NCBI GenBank assembly: GCA_003577145.1
Contig: QEUP01000011.1
Span: 1 to 64,000, forward strand
Length of the DNA stretch: 64,000 nt
Reading direction: 5' to 3'
Source: Acidobacteriota bacterium
GTDB lineage: Bacteria > Actinomycetota > Acidimicrobiia > Acidimicrobiales > Microtrichaceae
In this document: piece by piece, positions 30,197 through 38,514 of the stretch
Numbering within the stretch: the stretch's first letter is position 1
Layout of the letters: each line of letters begins with the position of its first letter
Translations under genes and position numbers: made by a program
Notes under the pieces: model-generated
Told to the model about the DNA's origin: nothing
Database searches by the model: none
Seen by the model: only the letters and a program-made list of their open reading frames with translations

Positions 30197-31149
30197 CAGC
30201 CGACCTCGTGGCCGCGGGACCAGGCTGCGAGGTGCTGTTCGAACTCCTCGCCCGGCCAGTCCCTCACGACCCTCCTCGGCACGCGTAAGCGGGGCGTCAG
30301 CCACGAGAAGCTGCCCGGCACGGTCGTGAAGGCGAACTCGATCCCTGCTCGACGACAGGCACGCTCGGTGTCGGGGCCGAAGGACCCGTGGCCGCCGAAG
30401 GGGTAAGCGACGAGGTCGACACGGTCCCCCGTGACCTCCTCCAGCAGCCGGCAGGAGCGGTTGATCTCACCGAACTGCTCCTCGTAGTCCAGCACCGCCA
30501 GCCATGGATGGTTGTGGGTGTGGCTCCCAATGGTCATCAGAGCGGAGCTCGCCAGCCGGGCCACGCCGGCTTCGTCGAGCAGGCCCGCCTCGAGAGCGGC
30601 GCTGTCGCAATCGAGCTGCTTCTCGATCTGTGCCAGCACGCCGTCGATCTCGACCGGCGCCCGGCGTTGCAGGCGCCGGCTGAGGACCTGCAGTGCCCGC
30701 CGGCGGTCGTCATCGGTCCGCGCGTCGAGCATGAGCTGACGGCCGCCGATCTCGACACGAAGGACCTCGCGACGCCGGGGGTCGTCGGGGTCTCCGGAGT
30801 CGCCGAGCAGGCCGGTGAGGCGATCCCACCAGAACGGTGGACCGCCCTCGATCACCCTGCTGGTGACGAACAAAGTCGCCGGGACTCCTGCCGAGTCCAA
30901 CAGCGGGAGCGCCGTGGTCAGGTTGTCCCTGTAGCCGTCGTCGAAGGTGAGCGCCACCAGTGGCCTCTTGGAGGAGCTGCGGACCGCACGTCGCAGCTCC
31001 GGGAGGGGGACGACCTGCGCACCTGCCCCGATGACATCGAGATGCTCGGCAAACCTGTCGGGGTGGACGCTCAGCATGTACGGATCGTCGGGGGGAGAGG
31101 CGACGCGGTGATATCCGAGCACGACGGTGTCGCCGTGGATGCGACTCAT
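30196..31149 (-). CDS. polysaccharide deacetylase (NodB homology)
   Basis: Removes N- or O-acetyl groups from a polysaccharide. NodB motif 1 is ALTFDDGYRDN, with the catalytic base and metal Asp. Motif 2 is GSHTHNHPWL, with the two metal His. A later motif is AYPFGGHGSFG. A long insert between motifs 1 and 2 (about residues 120-215) is seen in XrtA-associated deacetylases. No signal peptide is evident. The start is ATG at 31149 in an ATGA overlap; length 317 aa. Confidence 0.87.
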   Translation of the reverse strand: MSRIHGDTVVLGYHRVASPPDDPYMLSVHPDRFAEHLDVIGAGAQVVPLPELRRAVRSSSKRPLVALTFDDGYRDNLTTALPLLDSAGVPATLFVTSRVIEGGPPFWWDRLTGLLGDSGDPDDPRRREVLRVEIGGRQLMLDARTDDDRRRALQVLSRRLQRRAPVEIDGVLAQIEKQLDCDSAALEAGLLDEAGVARLASSALMTIGSHTHNHPWLAVLDYEEQFGEINRSCRLLEEVTGDRVDLVAYPFGGHGSFGPDTERACRRAGIEFAFTTVPGSFSWLTPRLRVPRRVVRDWPGEEFEQHLAAWSRGHEVG

Positions 31150-31895
31150 GGGCGCACAACCCTGAGGCCGCTGACAACCGGGTGTCTCCGATCGTCGCTC
31201 CACAGCTCCGTGTCGCGGAGCTCCTCGGCAGCCAGCCCGACCGTGGCCGCCACTTGGCCGGGTAGGCATCCGAGCGCTTCGACGGAGACGTCGGCCCCCG
31301 GGCAGGCGTCTCGCGCGATCCGCTCGAGGGCAGCCGGCGGTACGTGCCACCGCTCGCCGCCGGTCCCGTCGCCCGAGACGGGTCCGACGACGGGCACCGT
31401 CGCCAGCAGCACTCCGCCGGGGCTGAGGCTGCTCATGACGTTGGCTATTGCCTGCCCGAGGTCACGCGTGGAGCCCAACGCCCCCGGGATCACGGCGGTG
31501 TCGAAACGCGCTTCGGGCAGCAACCCACACGCGTCGAGCTCCCCGTAGATCGTTATCTCATCGTCATCGACCACCGTGCCGATCACTTCCACTGAGCTGA
31601 CCGCGCCACTCGAGCGTCGGGACAGGCCTGCACTTCCGGCTTCGAGCACCTCGCCAACGATGTCGTCGCAGTGCCTGTCGAAGAAGCGGTCGGAGTAGTG
31701 GGTGAAGACCGGCGTGCCGCGGCGGATGCGGCCGCTCGGGAAGGGCGAGCGGCGACGCAGGCTCCCCCAGAGCGCCGGCTGGAGCAGGCGCCTCGCACGA
31801 GGAAGCCCCAGTCGCTCGCCCAGCTGGTAGAGCCGGCTCTTGTCCGCTGGGGCCAGGGCAGCGAGTCGCGATCTGATACGGCGCTGGAAGTTCAA
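31146..31895 (-). CDS. SAM-methyltransferase-like protein, motif I not visible
   Basis: A 249-aa protein. The central segment FDTAVIPGALGSTRDLGQAI followed by LSPGGVLLATVPVVG matches the post-motif II/III part of class I methyltransferases. A glycine-rich SAM-binding motif I is not visible before it, so activity is doubtful. The N-terminus is basic (RRIRSRLAALAPADKSRLY). The start is TTG in a TTGA overlap with the upstream glycosyltransferase. It probably modifies a sugar or is a decayed enzyme. Confidence 0.55.
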   Translation of the reverse strand: MNFQRRIRSRLAALAPADKSRLYQLGERLGLPRARRLLQPALWGSLRRRSPFPSGRIRRGTPVFTHYSDRFFDRHCDDIVGEVLEAGSAGLSRRSSGAVSSVEVIGTVVDDDEITIYGELDACGLLPEARFDTAVIPGALGSTRDLGQAIANVMSSLSPGGVLLATVPVVGPVSGDGTGGERWHVPPAALERIARDACPGADVSVEALGCLPGQVAATVGLAAEELRDTELWSDDRRHPVVSGLRVVRP

Positions 31896-33184
31896 CTTCG
31901 CTCACCTCTCAGGCGCGACGAGATGGCCTCACGAGCGACACGGCAGATCTCGCCTCGTACCAGTTCACCGCCGAACCGATCCTCGTAATGACGGTACGCA
32001 CGGCCGACGAGGCCTTCTCGCAGGCCACTGTCGCTGACGATCCTGCTGCAAGCGTCTGCGAGATCGTGCTTGGTATCGCCGATGAGCAACTGCTGCCCAT
32101 CGGTCACTTCCAGACCCTCACACCCGATCGTCGTGCTCACGACGGGCACCTTCCACGCAAAGCCTTCAAGAACCTTCAGTCGGGTCCCGCCACCGTACCG
32201 AAGTGGAACGACCACCACATCAACCCGGCGCAGCACCTCACCCATGTCGGCGACCCGCCCGCACAGCTTCACCCCCTCGGCGCCGGCAAGCTTCTCCACC
32301 ACCGGACCGTAGCGCCCCACCAGGTGCAGCTCACTTCCCGGATGACGGGCTCGCACGAGAGGAAAGACCTTCCTGGCCAACCAGGTAGCGGCATCTGCGT
32401 TCGGCGCGTAGTCGAGCAGACCTACGAAGCAGAACACCGGCCGTTCGACGTCGAAGCTGCGGACCCGCTCGACCGGTCCGGCCGGCTCGTAGCAGTTGGG
32501 AACCACGCGGCAGTTGAGCACGCCGAGCCACCGGCGATCGAGGTCGGAGCACACCGTTACGATCGTGGCGGCCGAGGCAACCTCGTGCTGCCAGCGACGC
32601 CAGCGCCTCTCGTCCACCAGGTCGAGCACCCTTGATGCGGCCCACCGCGGCAGCGTGCCGACGAGCCCGGTGGCACTGGAACCCAGCGGTGGTACCCGCC
32701 TCCTGTACCTCATGAGGCGGTCGTTGAGGTTGTCGAGATCAACGACGATCGCCGCGTCCGGGGCCAGCGCGGCGAGCGTGTTCCCGACGGCGTGCAGAGC
32801 GAGGGTGTGCTCGTACCAGATGAGGTCGTACGGCGGATGGGCCCAGTTCCTCAGCTCAGCTTCGGCACCTGCCCACTCCCGGCCCGCTCGGGCGAGCTCC
32901 CGTGGGCGATCGTCACGGCTCCAGGCCATGAGCCGGGCGAGGCCACCTGGCGCGCCGGCGGTACGCAAGATCATGTGGCGGCCCAGGGCGACATCGGCGG
33001 GTGCCGCCAGCTGGTCCTCCGGCCGCGTGTCGGTCGTGACCGTGAAGAGGTCGACCTCACCGACCTCGGCGAGCACCTTCACGATGCTGCTGAAACGGTG
33101 CCGGAAGCCGGAGTCGACCGGCCAGGGGACGTCATGGGAGACACAGAGGATCCGCGGCCACTCGAAGCGGTCGGGATCACTCAG
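31892..33184 (-). CDS. glycosyltransferase family 4, PEP-CTERM/EpsH1-type
   Basis: A GT-B enzyme of about 430 aa. The N-terminal Rossmann begins PRILCVSHDVPWPVDSGFRH. The C-terminal donor domain has FVGLLDYAPNADAATWLA and LRYGGGTRLKVLEGFAW. No ATG, GTG or TTG occurs in frame between the far-upstream antisense-looking region and the conserved N-terminus. The only well-placed codon is CTG at 33184-33182, which forms CTGA with the stop of the Wzz-like gene. That matches the ATGA/GTGA/TTGA pattern of its neighbours. Probable role: adding a sugar to the repeat unit. Confidence 0.82.
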   Translation of the reverse strand: MSDPDRFEWPRILCVSHDVPWPVDSGFRHRFSSIVKVLAEVGEVDLFTVTTDTRPEDQLAAPADVALGRHMILRTAGAPGGLARLMAWSRDDRPRELARAGREWAGAEAELRNWAHPPYDLIWYEHTLALHAVGNTLAALAPDAAIVVDLDNLNDRLMRYRRRVPPLGSSATGLVGTLPRWAASRVLDLVDERRWRRWQHEVASAATIVTVCSDLDRRWLGVLNCRVVPNCYEPAGPVERVRSFDVERPVFCFVGLLDYAPNADAATWLARKVFPLVRARHPGSELHLVGRYGPVVEKLAGAEGVKLCGRVADMGEVLRRVDVVVVPLRYGGGTRLKVLEGFAWKVPVVSTTIGCEGLEVTDGQQLLIGDTKHDLADACSRIVSDSGLREGLVGRAYRHYEDRFGGELVRGEICRVAREAISSRLRGERS

Positions 33185-34545
33185 CTCTTGCTCGGTGCTT
33201 CGTCGTTGCGACCCGATCGGATCCGCAGCTCCTTGCTCTCCAGCAGCACAACCGCACTCGGCTTTCGGGACACCGCCTGCAACGCCCGGCTCGTGACATC
33301 GGCTTTCCTCAGCAGAGTGGAGGACTCGGTGGCCACCACGAGCAAGGCGTCGGCGGTCGAGATCATGCTGGCACTGGGCACGGGACCCGGAATCGACGGT
33401 GCATCGATCACCAGAACCCGCTTGGCGGCCAGGTCCGCCAGCACCTGCGTCAGCTCGTTCTTCATCCCGGACATGCCTTCGTCGCGCAGCACACCGGCAG
33501 GCAGGAACTTCAGTCTTTCCTCTTGACCACCGATGATCGGCTCCACCGCGGCGGGTGCCGTACCGTTCTTGAAGTCGACGAGAACCTCGCTGATCTTCGC
33601 CGAGCCGGCGAGACACTCGGAAAGGCCGTCGCGCTCGGCTAGTTCGAGGGCCCGGCTGAGCGAGGCATTCTCGAGGTCCGCGTCGATCAGGACGGCGGGC
33701 ACTCCGTTGTTGGCGATGGTGGCGCCCAGAGCCATCACGAATTCGGCTCTGGCTTCGTCGTGGTCGGGTCCGACGACGACGAGTCGGCGGATGGGCTCCT
33801 CCCAGCCCGATGTGCTGATGGCACGAAGAACACCGAATACGGCATCGTGCGCGTTCCAGTCGACGTCGTGGGCACCGATGGGCGGCAAGGATGCCAGTAC
33901 CGGCAGCTCGAACACCTCCTCGGCATCTTCGGGTGTCCTGAGGACGGGACGAAGGTACTGGTACAGGGCCACCAGCGCGATGGCCGCCACGAAGCCGAGC
34001 CCGGCGCCGATCATGGCATTGAGCTCGACTGGCTTGGGCTCTTGCGAAACCAGTATTCCGCCGAAGTTGATGTAGCTGAGCGGATCGAACTGCGCCTCTT
34101 GGTCCAGCTCGCTCTCCAGCATGACGCCGAGGGTTGGCTCCGCCGCCTGGACGAGCGCAATCGCAGCATCCTGATCACCGGTCGTCACCCTCAGGTCGAC
34201 GACTCCGGTGTTGGGCACCCGCTCGGTCTTGCTCGACGCCCGCAGGCTCTCGACCGTGAGGTCGGAGCCGGCGGCCTCGATGAGCCGGCTGTAGAAGTCG
34301 TCGCTACCCAGAACGGCGTCGAGGCTCGAGACCAACGTATCGACGTCGTTGGCAGTGAGCGCTTCACCCGGAATGACTATGAGGGTCTGCGTCGCGGTGT
34401 ACTCGGTCGGCAACGCCATGGTGGCCAGCGCCGCAAGCCCTCCACACACGACGGTGAACGACACGATGAGCAAGGCTACGCCCCAGCTGAGTCGGAACCT
34501 GAAGCGTGGTTCTGCGTTGGTCGTCGTCTCGCTCGGGACGGTCAT
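33181..34545 (-). CDS. Wzz/chain-length determinant with degenerate BY-kinase domain
   Basis: A 454-aa membrane protein. Wzz-type helices at about 20-46 and 185-207 flank an extracellular domain (TQTLIVIPGEALTANDVD). The cytoplasmic C-terminal half has the CpsD/MinD fold with VLIDADLENASLS (Walker A') and VLVIDAPSIPG (Walker B). The Walker A loop reads VVGPDHDEARAEFV and lacks the Gly-Lys-Ser/Thr. No C-terminal Tyr cluster is present. It probably controls chain length without ATP-dependent tyrosine phosphorylation. ATGA and CTGA overlaps link it to both neighbours. Confidence 0.83.
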   Translation of the reverse strand: MTVPSETTTNAEPRFRFRLSWGVALLIVSFTVVCGGLAALATMALPTEYTATQTLIVIPGEALTANDVDTLVSSLDAVLGSDDFYSRLIEAAGSDLTVESLRASSKTERVPNTGVVDLRVTTGDQDAAIALVQAAEPTLGVMLESELDQEAQFDPLSYINFGGILVSQEPKPVELNAMIGAGLGFVAAIALVALYQYLRPVLRTPEDAEEVFELPVLASLPPIGAHDVDWNAHDAVFGVLRAISTSGWEEPIRRLVVVGPDHDEARAEFVMALGATIANNGVPAVLIDADLENASLSRALELAERDGLSECLAGSAKISEVLVDFKNGTAPAAVEPIIGGQEERLKFLPAGVLRDEGMSGMKNELTQVLADLAAKRVLVIDAPSIPGPVPSASMISTADALLVVATESSTLLRKADVTSRALQAVSRKPSAVVLLESKELRIRSGRNDEAPSKS

Positions 34546-35912
34546 CGGGAAGCAGTACGCACTGGGGCGGCCGGGGCGTGAACAGTTCGCTCGATGGCGG
34601 TGAACGCCGCACCCATGCCAGCGAGCATGAAGATCAGCTTATTGCTCAATGGGAGGACTGCGGCACCAAGGCAGGCGGCAAAGAGCATGGGCAGAAGGGG
34701 TTGGAGTCCCAGCGATGGCCATCGCCGCCGCGCGTCGTACAGCTTGACCCCGGCGGTCAGCAGTACGGCAAGAAAGAGGACCAAGCCGATCACACCGAGG
34801 TTGACCATGACCTCGAGGTAGGAGTTGTGCACTCCGACACCGCCGACCTCGATCAGGCGGTCGACTTTGCTTCCGACTGTGGTTTCGAGAAGCCGCGCCG
34901 ACTGTGATTCGAAGTTCTCCAGGCCCAGCCCCACCCACGGGTGATCGACATAGACGGTCCAGCCCACGTACCACAGTTCGAGCCGGTGCGATCCACGATC
35001 ATCGATCAGCGACTGGATGTCGAGGCGAGTGTCAGCCCGGGTCCCGATCACGTATACGCAGACCACACCGCCGAGCACCGCGATGAGAACGGCGAGCGGT
35101 ATCAGCCGGCTCCGCCCTCGCCGCGCGCGGAATGCCCGCCACGGCACAAGAAGAAGCACGAGCAGGATGAATGCCGTCAGCAGCCCGGTGCGCGACCCGG
35201 ACACGACTATCGACAGCATCAGGGGGACCAGAGCGCCGAGCCACAGGCGGTTCTTGGGTGACGCACCCCTGCGAGACAGCTGGACGATGATCGGGATCGC
35301 CGCTGCCTGGTAGAGCGAGAACTGGTTGGGGTCGCCCTGCAATCCCACCGCTCTGATGCCAATCGAGTACTCGAGCAGCGCGATCGGTGTGACAGCCAGG
35401 GCCGCGGCAAGGTAGGTGTACAGCAGTGGGCGGACCTGCTCGGCTCTGGTCACGAACAAGGCGAAGGCCGCGAAGTAGGCCACGGCCACGGCAAGGTGCC
35501 CCAATCCGCTGACCCACGCTGCGGAGTCGGCGGCCCAGAGCCCGCTGGCCCAGGCCCAGGTCGTCAGCAACAACATGGGGATCCAGCCACTGGCCCTCGG
35601 GACCAGAGGGCGCCAGCCTGCCAGGAGAAAGCGAGCCACGATCGCCAAGAAGGCTGTCACAGAGAGGACACGCCCCACGCTTGCCGGCCCCACACCAACT
35701 CCTTCGAGAAAGAGGGACAGGACCATGGCGTAGAGCAGCAGGTTCCAGTCACGAGCTATGTACACACCCACACCGACGATGAGGGCGATCGCCAGCACTC
35801 CCGCAATCTCGATGCCGGCCAGAGCGACGCGCGCCACCACCAGCGCCACCAGGATCAGACCGACCAGGGCGGCCGCTCGCCCAGCCATGTTGGTCTTGAT
35901 CGCAGCTGTCAC
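34542..35912 (-). CDS. O-antigen ligase/polymerase family protein (Wzy/WaaL-like)
   Basis: A polytopic membrane protein of about 456 aa with 10-12 helices. The family signature is SGSRTGLLTAFILL, and the large external loop contains GLGLENFESQSARLL and HNSYLEVMVNLGVIGL. In an exopolysaccharide cluster it most likely polymerises repeat units. The start is uncertain: GTG at 35912 has GAGG close upstream, and ATG at 35888 is an alternative. The longer frame to 36302 is antisense to the divergent glycosyltransferase and is rejected. Confidence 0.8.
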   Translation of the reverse strand: MTAAIKTNMAGRAAALVGLILVALVVARVALAGIEIAGVLAIALIVGVGVYIARDWNLLLYAMVLSLFLEGVGVGPASVGRVLSVTAFLAIVARFLLAGWRPLVPRASGWIPMLLLTTWAWASGLWAADSAAWVSGLGHLAVAVAYFAAFALFVTRAEQVRPLLYTYLAAALAVTPIALLEYSIGIRAVGLQGDPNQFSLYQAAAIPIIVQLSRRGASPKNRLWLGALVPLMLSIVVSGSRTGLLTAFILLVLLLVPWRAFRARRGRSRLIPLAVLIAVLGGVVCVYVIGTRADTRLDIQSLIDDRGSHRLELWYVGWTVYVDHPWVGLGLENFESQSARLLETTVGSKVDRLIEVGGVGVHNSYLEVMVNLGVIGLVLFLAVLLTAGVKLYDARRRWPSLGLQPLLPMLFAACLGAAVLPLSNKLIFMLAGMGAAFTAIERTVHAPAAPVRTASR

Positions 35913-35933
35913 GTGTGGCCTCGGCTGATCGAA

Positions 35934-35948
35934 CCGGTGATCCACCGG
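35934..35948. promoter_or_regulatory. inverted repeat upstream of the O-antigen ligase-like gene
   Basis: CCGGTG-ATC-CACCGG, perfect 6-bp arms, lies 22 nt before the GTG at 35912 in the divergent gap 35913-36060. It could be an operator or a leader hairpin. No clear promoter for the minus-strand gene was found. Confidence 0.25.
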
Positions 35949-36044
35949 CATACAGCACGGTGCGGAGCCGGGCGTGGATAGTCGAAGCACTTCGAGATCC
36001 CGCCCGACGCCCGAGCTTAGCCGCTGATCGTGGCAGGTGGTAGC

Positions 36045-36050
36045 TACAAT
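36045..36050 (+). promoter_or_regulatory. candidate -10 for the GT4 pair
   Basis: TACAAT lies 10 nt before the GTG at 36061. Its position implies a very short or absent leader. No good -35 is visible. Confidence 0.4.
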
Positions 36051-36060
36051 CGCACGCACC

Positions 36061-37176
36061 GTGAGATCCACTCCAGACCGCCCGACAGTTCTCGTCGTTG
36101 CCCACGGTCCCCCGGCCCGCGGGGGGATAACAACCTTCGCCCGATCACTCGTCGACGACCCGATCCTGGGCACGCGGTACCGGATGGAGTTGTTGAACAC
36201 CGAACAAGTCGCAGGCACCGGTGGCCGGCTCAATTGGCGCAACGTCGTCAGGGCCCTGAGGGACACAGCCCGCACCTTCCTGCGCGCTCGGCAGGCCGCC
36301 ATCGTCCACCCTCAGACCGCCTTGTGGCCGGGCTTCGTGGCGCTGCGGACCGCTGCCATCTGTGCCGCGGCCCGGTTGGCCGGCGCCGCGGTGGTGACCC
36401 ATGTGCACTCCGGTCGCCTCATCGCCCATGACGAGCAGGCATCGTGGCTGTTCCGCTTCAGTTGTCGCCTGGTGGCTCGGCTGTCGCACCGGGTGATCAC
36501 GGTGGCCGACGCCGCCGCCGTGATACTTCGCAACCGCATGCCGGGTGCCTCGGTCGAGACGATGGACAACGCGGTGGAGGTGGACGCGATCTCCATCTCG
36601 GCCCTCGACAACGACCCACCGGTCGTCGTCTACGTGGGCGGGCTGACCCCTCGCAAGGGCCTGCTCGACCTCTTCGCTGCGCTCGGCGAACTGCGTCGAA
36701 CCGGCTCGGGGCAATGGATGCTCGAGATCATCGGCGGGGTGTCCGAAGCGGGCCAACTCGAGGCGGACATCGTAGAACGGGCAGCCGTCGAGGCCGGCCT
36801 GGCCGATTCGCTGATGGGCCCGCTGGACGCCGAGGAGGTCCGTCGTCACCTGTCCCAGGCCGACGTGTTCGTGCTCCCGTCCCACATGGATGCCCAGCCG
36901 CTGGCCATCCTGGAGGCCATGGCAGCCGGCCTCCCGATCGTGGCGACAGCTGTCGGACAGATACCCGTGATGGTCAGGGAGGGCCAGGAGGGGTTGATCG
37001 TCGCCCCCCACGACCCACCTGCGCTGGCCGACGCTCTCGACAGGCTGCTGGCCGACCCGGATCTGCGGAAGCGGATGGGGACTGCGGCGCGGGAGCGAGC
37101 CGCCCGCCACTACGACCGGCACCTGCTGAGCCGACGACTCAGCGATGTCTACGAGAGCCTTCTCGGCCGGAGATGA
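36061..37176 (+). CDS. glycosyltransferase family 4
   Basis: A GT-B retaining glycosyltransferase of 371 aa. The N-terminus is TVLVVAHGPPARGGITTF, the acceptor-side loop. The donor-site region holds VVYVGGLTPRKGLLDLFAAL, VFVLPSHMDAQPLAILEAMA and GLPIVATAVGQIP, including the conserved Glu. The start GTG at 36061 is preferred over GTG at 36037 because a TACAAT -10 lies between them. Its stop overlaps the next gene's start (ATGA), so the two transferases are translated together. Confidence 0.88.
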   Translation: MRSTPDRPTVLVVAHGPPARGGITTFARSLVDDPILGTRYRMELLNTEQVAGTGGRLNWRNVVRALRDTARTFLRARQAAIVHPQTALWPGFVALRTAAICAAARLAGAAVVTHVHSGRLIAHDEQASWLFRFSCRLVARLSHRVITVADAAAVILRNRMPGASVETMDNAVEVDAISISALDNDPPVVVYVGGLTPRKGLLDLFAALGELRRTGSGQWMLEIIGGVSEAGQLEADIVERAAVEAGLADSLMGPLDAEEVRRHLSQADVFVLPSHMDAQPLAILEAMAAGLPIVATAVGQIPVMVREGQEGLIVAPHDPPALADALDRLLADPDLRKRMGTAARERAARHYDRHLLSRRLSDVYESLLGRR

Positions 37177-38351
37177 GCCGACCGACACGAGTCCTCGTCG
37201 TCAGCGAGAGCCCACCGTCGCTCGACCCAGCGCACGGCAACGGCGCCACCCTGATCCTCGGCAAGGTCCTCCCCCGCCTCGACAGCGCTACCGAACTCGA
37301 TCTCGTGTACTACGACGATCGCCCGGTCGGCCCCGAGCGCGACGTGGTCGACCGCTGCCGCACGGTCCGCCGCCTGCCCACCCGCCCGGCGCCCGTTGCC
37401 CTGGTCGGCCAGGTGATGACCAGGCTGCCCAAAGCCACATGGCAGCGCGACACGAGCGCCGCTCGGGATCTCATAGGCGCCCTCGAGGTGGACGCCGACG
37501 TCGTCTATCTGCACGGACTCCACACCTTCTCTCTCGCCAACAGGCGGAGGGTTCCAGTCGTGGCGAACGAGATCGATCCCTTGTCGGTGTTCTGGTCTCA
37601 GGTGGCCGCCCGAGCACCCGCGCCACAGCGCCTGTACTACGCGCTCCAGGCAAGGCGGGCAGCCAGGCTCGAGCAGGTAACCGGGGAACGGGTGAGCGCG
37701 TATGTGGTCGTCAACCGCGAGGACGCACTCGGACTCCAGCAACGGCTGGGGCGCCGCGTCACCGCCATCCCCAACGGCGTCGAGTTCCCTTCCGCCGTGA
37801 GGCGCGATGCGTCCGGAGTGCAGACCGACACGGTGGCCTTCGTGGGCTCTCTCGACTACGCGCCCAACATCGAAGCAGTGGAGCGCCTGATCAGCCGGGT
37901 CTTCCCGCTCGTGCGGCGCCGCCACCGAGACGCCCGGCTCCTCATCGCCGGGAGGAAGCCCGCACCGGCTCTGCTCGACATGCGCCTGGAAGGGATCGAG
38001 GTGCTGGGGGAGGTGGAGCGTGTGGAGGACGTCTTCGCCACCTCCGCGGTGGCGGTCTCACCGGGACTGACCGGCACCGGCACCAAGAACACCGTCATCG
38101 AAGCGCTGGCCGCCGGCTGTCCCGTGGTGGCGTCCCCCGAGGCCGCACGCGGCCTGGGTGAGAACAGCCCGGTGGTACGGGCAGGCTCCGACGAAGCGCT
38201 CGCTTCCGAGATCGTCGCGCTGATGCTCGACCCCGAACGCCGCGAGCTCGTCGGCGCCGAGGGACCCCGGTTCGTGAGTCAGCTGCCCGACTGGGACGAG
38301 GTGGCCGAGAGGTTCAGCGCTCTCTTCTCCCAGGCGGCGTCACATGGGTAG
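37173..38351 (+). CDS. glycosyltransferase family 4
   Basis: A GT-B enzyme of 392 aa. The N-terminus is TRVLVVSESPPSLDPAHGNG. The donor domain has FVGSLDYAPNIEAVERLI, VFPLVRRRHRDARLLIAGR and TGTKNTVIEALAAGCPVVA. The phrase FVG-LDYAPN plus FPLVR-RH is shared with the GT4 at 31892-33184, so the two are paralogues. It is the last gene of the exopolysaccharide island; bS22 follows after 61 nt. Confidence 0.87.
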   Translation: MSRPTRVLVVSESPPSLDPAHGNGATLILGKVLPRLDSATELDLVYYDDRPVGPERDVVDRCRTVRRLPTRPAPVALVGQVMTRLPKATWQRDTSAARDLIGALEVDADVVYLHGLHTFSLANRRRVPVVANEIDPLSVFWSQVAARAPAPQRLYYALQARRAARLEQVTGERVSAYVVVNREDALGLQQRLGRRVTAIPNGVEFPSAVRRDASGVQTDTVAFVGSLDYAPNIEAVERLISRVFPLVRRRHRDARLLIAGRKPAPALLDMRLEGIEVLGEVERVEDVFATSAVAVSPGLTGTGTKNTVIEALAAGCPVVASPEAARGLGENSPVVRAGSDEALASEIVALMLDPERRELVGAEGPRFVSQLPDWDEVAERFSALFSQAASHG

Positions 38352-38395
38352 CGGTGGGTAGAGCACGCCGGTTCGCATCTTCGGGCGATTGCTCC

Positions 38396-38401
38396 TACCG
38401 T
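38396..38401 (+). promoter_or_regulatory. candidate -10 of the bS22 gene
   Basis: TACCGT lies 11 nt before the ATG at 38413 and no Shine-Dalgarno is present. This matches the leaderless pattern seen elsewhere in the window. No -35 is recognisable. Confidence 0.35.
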
Positions 38402-38412
38402 GTCACGTCGGT

Positions 38413-38514
38413 ATGGGCTCACTTGTCAAGAAGCGCCGCAAGCGGATGCGAAAGAAGAAGCATCGCAAGATGCTTCGCCGCACCCGTCATCAGCGTCGTG
38501 CACGCGGCAAGTAG
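38413..38514 (+). CDS. small-subunit ribosomal protein bS22 (AURKAIP1/COX24 domain)
   Basis: A 33-aa, extremely basic protein beginning MGSLVKKRRKRMRKKKHRK and ending RRARGK. The sequence is almost the mycobacterial/actinobacterial protein annotated as AURKAIP1/COX24-domain, now known as 30S protein bS22 near the decoding centre. It is one of the shortest ribosomal proteins. It lies between the exopolysaccharide island and convergent ispE. Its last 20 bases fall in a direct repeat. Confidence 0.9.
   Translation: MGSLVKKRRKRMRKKKHRKMLRRTRHQRRARGK

Noticed and set aside
36061-36302. Longer N-terminus for the O-antigen ligase-like gene, starting at 36302
   Set aside because: It would run antisense through the start of a clear GT4 gene and adds 130 Arg-rich residues with no membrane helix.
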